The position numbers and the translations under genes are program-made. Shown piece after piece: positions 4,675 through 6,314 of a DNA stretch of 6,314 bases. The notes beneath the pieces were generated by a model that did not search any database, had not been told where the DNA came from, and worked only from the letters and a program-made list of their open reading frames with translations. Position 1 is the first letter of the stretch; every line of letters begins with the position of its first letter. The stretch covers positions 1 through 6,314 of the forward strand of contig JAIEBL010000021.1 of NCBI GenBank assembly GCA_029069015.1, in the 5' to 3' direction. This stretch comes from Clostridiales bacterium. Lineage in GTDB: Bacteria; Bacillota; Clostridia; Christensenellales; Pumilibacteraceae.

Positions 4675-6279
4675 ATGGCAAAACACGGCAAGAGATCGAT
4701 CTTCGCTATCCTTCTTGCGCTTTGCATTGCTTGCAGTGCGGGCGTACTTGCGGCATGCGGGGACAAAAACGACGGAGCGGTCACGTATACCGTTACGGTC
4801 TTGAAGGACGATAACACCGCGGCAAGCGGCGTCAGAGTAGCGGTCAAGAAGGGAAGCGCGACGTTTGAGAACAAAAACACGGACGCAAACGGCAAGGTTT
4901 CGTTCGCGCTCGCATCCGACACCTACACGATCGCGCTCTCGAAATTACCCGAGCACTACGAACTGCCCGCAGACGCAGACCTGACGCTGACGCCGCAAAA
5001 GACGTCGCTCACGGTGACGCTTGCGCCTAAAAATTCGTATACGATCAACCTTATCAATCCCGACGGCACGCCGTTTACCGCGCAGACGGATGGGCTTGAC
5101 GTCGTCGTATGCACGCTGACGGGCAACTGTCTCGAACCCGTTGCGCCGGACGCAAACGGCACGGCGGTAAAGGAAGTGGAGAAAGGGGACTACCACGTTA
5201 AGATCGAAGGCTTGCAAGCGGGCTACATCTACGAACGCGACGCCGACGGCTACTACACCGGCAGCAATCTTTCGGAGAGTATTACCGAAATCTCCATAAA
5301 GATTTACCCCATTTCCGTGATCGACCTTACGCCCATGACGACGGAGCAGTTGAACGCTTTCTATGCGTCGGACGATTCGCGCAAGAACTCTTTTGCGGCC
5401 GAAACGGCAGGGAAGACGGTCTATGAAATGAGCGTCGCTTCGATCCCTGTGAACGGATATGCATACTTCTCTTTCACGCCGCAATTCTCGGGAAAATACA
5501 ATCTGTGGGAGAACGACAACGTGGCTCTCTACTGCACGGATACCTTCAAGGGAGAACCGACAGACAAAGAAACGGCACAGCGCACGGTGATTTTCGCAAA
5601 GGATCAGACCTACTACTTTGCTTTCAAAAACGTTACGGAAAGCGCGGCGTCCGCAAAAAGGGCGATCGTTGTGCCTACGACGTCGTACGTCACCTACAAC
5701 GGGGCAGGCGGCACGCTTGAAGTTACGATCAGCGATAATAACAGCAATGCAATCATCCGTTTTGCACCGCCCGCCGCAGCGAAGTACAAACTGACGGCGC
5801 AAGGCACTGCGCCCGCGTTGGTCAAAACGCTTAGCTATGATCCGATCAACATGGAAATCGATCCGACGCCCGCACCTTCCGACTACGTCGCAGGGGCGAA
5901 TGCGGAAGCCTACTATGCTTCGTGGGATCTTAGCAGTCATTCGTACCTTTACTTTGCGGTAGCGGTACAGGCGTCGACGTACCCCGCAACCGTTCAGGTC
6001 AAGCTTGAAAAGAGCGGCGAGAAAAGCGAAAGCGATACCGACGCGGTCGCGCATGACCTCGTGCAGTATGCCCCCGATACGACGGGCAAAGAGCTTGTCG
6101 GCGTTCCCATGGACGGTACGGCAACCCTTACGTACAACAATACCACCAAAAGCTATACCTACGACGGTAAAGAGGTCGTGGTCATGCTTAAGGAAAAAGT
6201 CGGCGCGGACAGATTCAGCATCGGTGAACCGCTTGCCTACTTAGACAAAGAGAATTCTCTGTCTCTTATAAACCTCTGA
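4675..6279 (+). CDS. Exported lipoprotein with Ig-like repeats and PPC-like beta domains
   Basis: 534 residues. A signal peptide (basic start K-H-G-K-R, hydrophobic core) ends in a standard lipobox L-A-A-C with Cys28 as the lipidation site, so a membrane-anchored extracellular lipoprotein is well supported. Two Ig-like repeats follow (about 38-121 and 122-211). The first has the same T-D-A-N-G ... Y-T-I-A-L-S-K-L-P pattern as the repeats in the upstream gene. Two beta-rich domains come next: about 255-333, with Y-A-Y-F-S-F-T-P-Q-F-S-G-K-Y, close to the Y-S-F-T-P-V-T-S-G-V-Y of the PPC-like domain upstream; and about 355-445, with I-I-R-F-A-P-P-A-A-A-K-Y. The end (476-534) resembles only the front of the upstream protein's C-terminal module. 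No catalytic motif was seen, so a binding, structural or partner role is more likely. Probably second gene of the operon; no terminator lies before it. Confidence 0.88.
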   Translation: MAKHGKRSIFAILLALCIACSAGVLAACGDKNDGAVTYTVTVLKDDNTAASGVRVAVKKGSATFENKNTDANGKVSFALASDTYTIALSKLPEHYELPADADLTLTPQKTSLTVTLAPKNSYTINLINPDGTPFTAQTDGLDVVVCTLTGNCLEPVAPDANGTAVKEVEKGDYHVKIEGLQAGYIYERDADGYYTGSNLSESITEISIKIYPISVIDLTPMTTEQLNAFYASDDSRKNSFAAETAGKTVYEMSVASIPVNGYAYFSFTPQFSGKYNLWENDNVALYCTDTFKGEPTDKETAQRTVIFAKDQTYYFAFKNVTESAASAKRAIVVPTTSYVTYNGAGGTLEVTISDNNSNAIIRFAPPAAAKYKLTAQGTAPALVKTLSYDPINMEIDPTPAPSDYVAGANAEAYYASWDLSSHSYLYFAVAVQASTYPATVQVKLEKSGEKSESDTDAVAHDLVQYAPDTTGKELVGVPMDGTATLTYNNTTKSYTYDGKEVVVMLKEKVGADRFSIGEPLAYLDKENSLSLINL

Positions 6280-6309
6280 CGCTGCCGCCGAATAGAGAGC
6301 TTTAGAACT

Positions 6310-6314
6310 AGGAG
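6310..6314 (+). promoter_or_regulatory. Ribosome binding site of a gene beyond the window
   Basis: AGGAG forms the last five bases, 31 bases after the stop of the second lipoprotein, with no terminator in the gap. It suggests that a third + strand gene starts just outside the window, probably in the same operon. Confidence 0.4.

Noticed and set aside
4945..6054. 369-residue open frame on the - strand
   Set aside because: Antisense shadow of the second lipoprotein, with the same Arg/Val/Cys-rich composition and no recognisable motif.
6249..6260. 12-bp palindrome AGAGAATTCTCT near the end of the second lipoprotein
   Set aside because: No loop and no T-tract after it, so not a terminator; most likely chance.

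Overview
The window looks like a stretch of a low-GC-lineage Gram-positive (Bacillota/Clostridia-type) chromosome of intermediate base composition. This is an inference from strong AGGAGG-like ribosome binding sites, a textbook sigma-A promoter, two large lipoprotein-type surface proteins built from Ig-like repeats, and a gut-Clostridia-like intergenic repeat. All real genes lie on the + strand. No phage, transposase, CRISPR, tRNA or rRNA signal was seen.

Left part (1-928): the 3' end of a serine beta-lactamase-fold hydrolase gene (class C/esterase type), followed 27 bp later by a small two-helix membrane protein of unknown function. The two are probably co-transcribed. Their transcription probably ends at a clear hairpin plus T-tract at 1051-1083.

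Middle (929-1244): a 316-base non-coding stretch. It holds a probable dispersed repeat with small hairpins (about 961-1035), the intrinsic terminator, a weaker candidate promoter, a strong promoter (TTGACA-N18-TATTAT with an extended -10 TG), and a 5' leader with an imperfect hairpin before the next gene.

Right part (1245-6279): two consecutive genes for exported, probably lipid-anchored multidomain proteins, 58 bp apart with no terminator between them. The first (1123 aa) has three Ig-like repeats, a TlpA/ResA-like thioredoxin domain with a CTYC active site, a carbohydrate-binding-like beta-sandwich, and a C-terminal module that is internally duplicated around a PPC-like domain. The second (534 aa) has two of the same kind of Ig-like repeats, two PPC-like beta domains, and a C-terminus that resembles only the beginning of the duplicated module. 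The pair looks like one surface-protein operon that arose by domain shuffling. A ribosome binding site at the right edge suggests another gene follows. The substrate and biological role of the pair cannot be read from the sequence. The unusual element is a disulfide-chemistry domain embedded in an adhesin-like lipoprotein.
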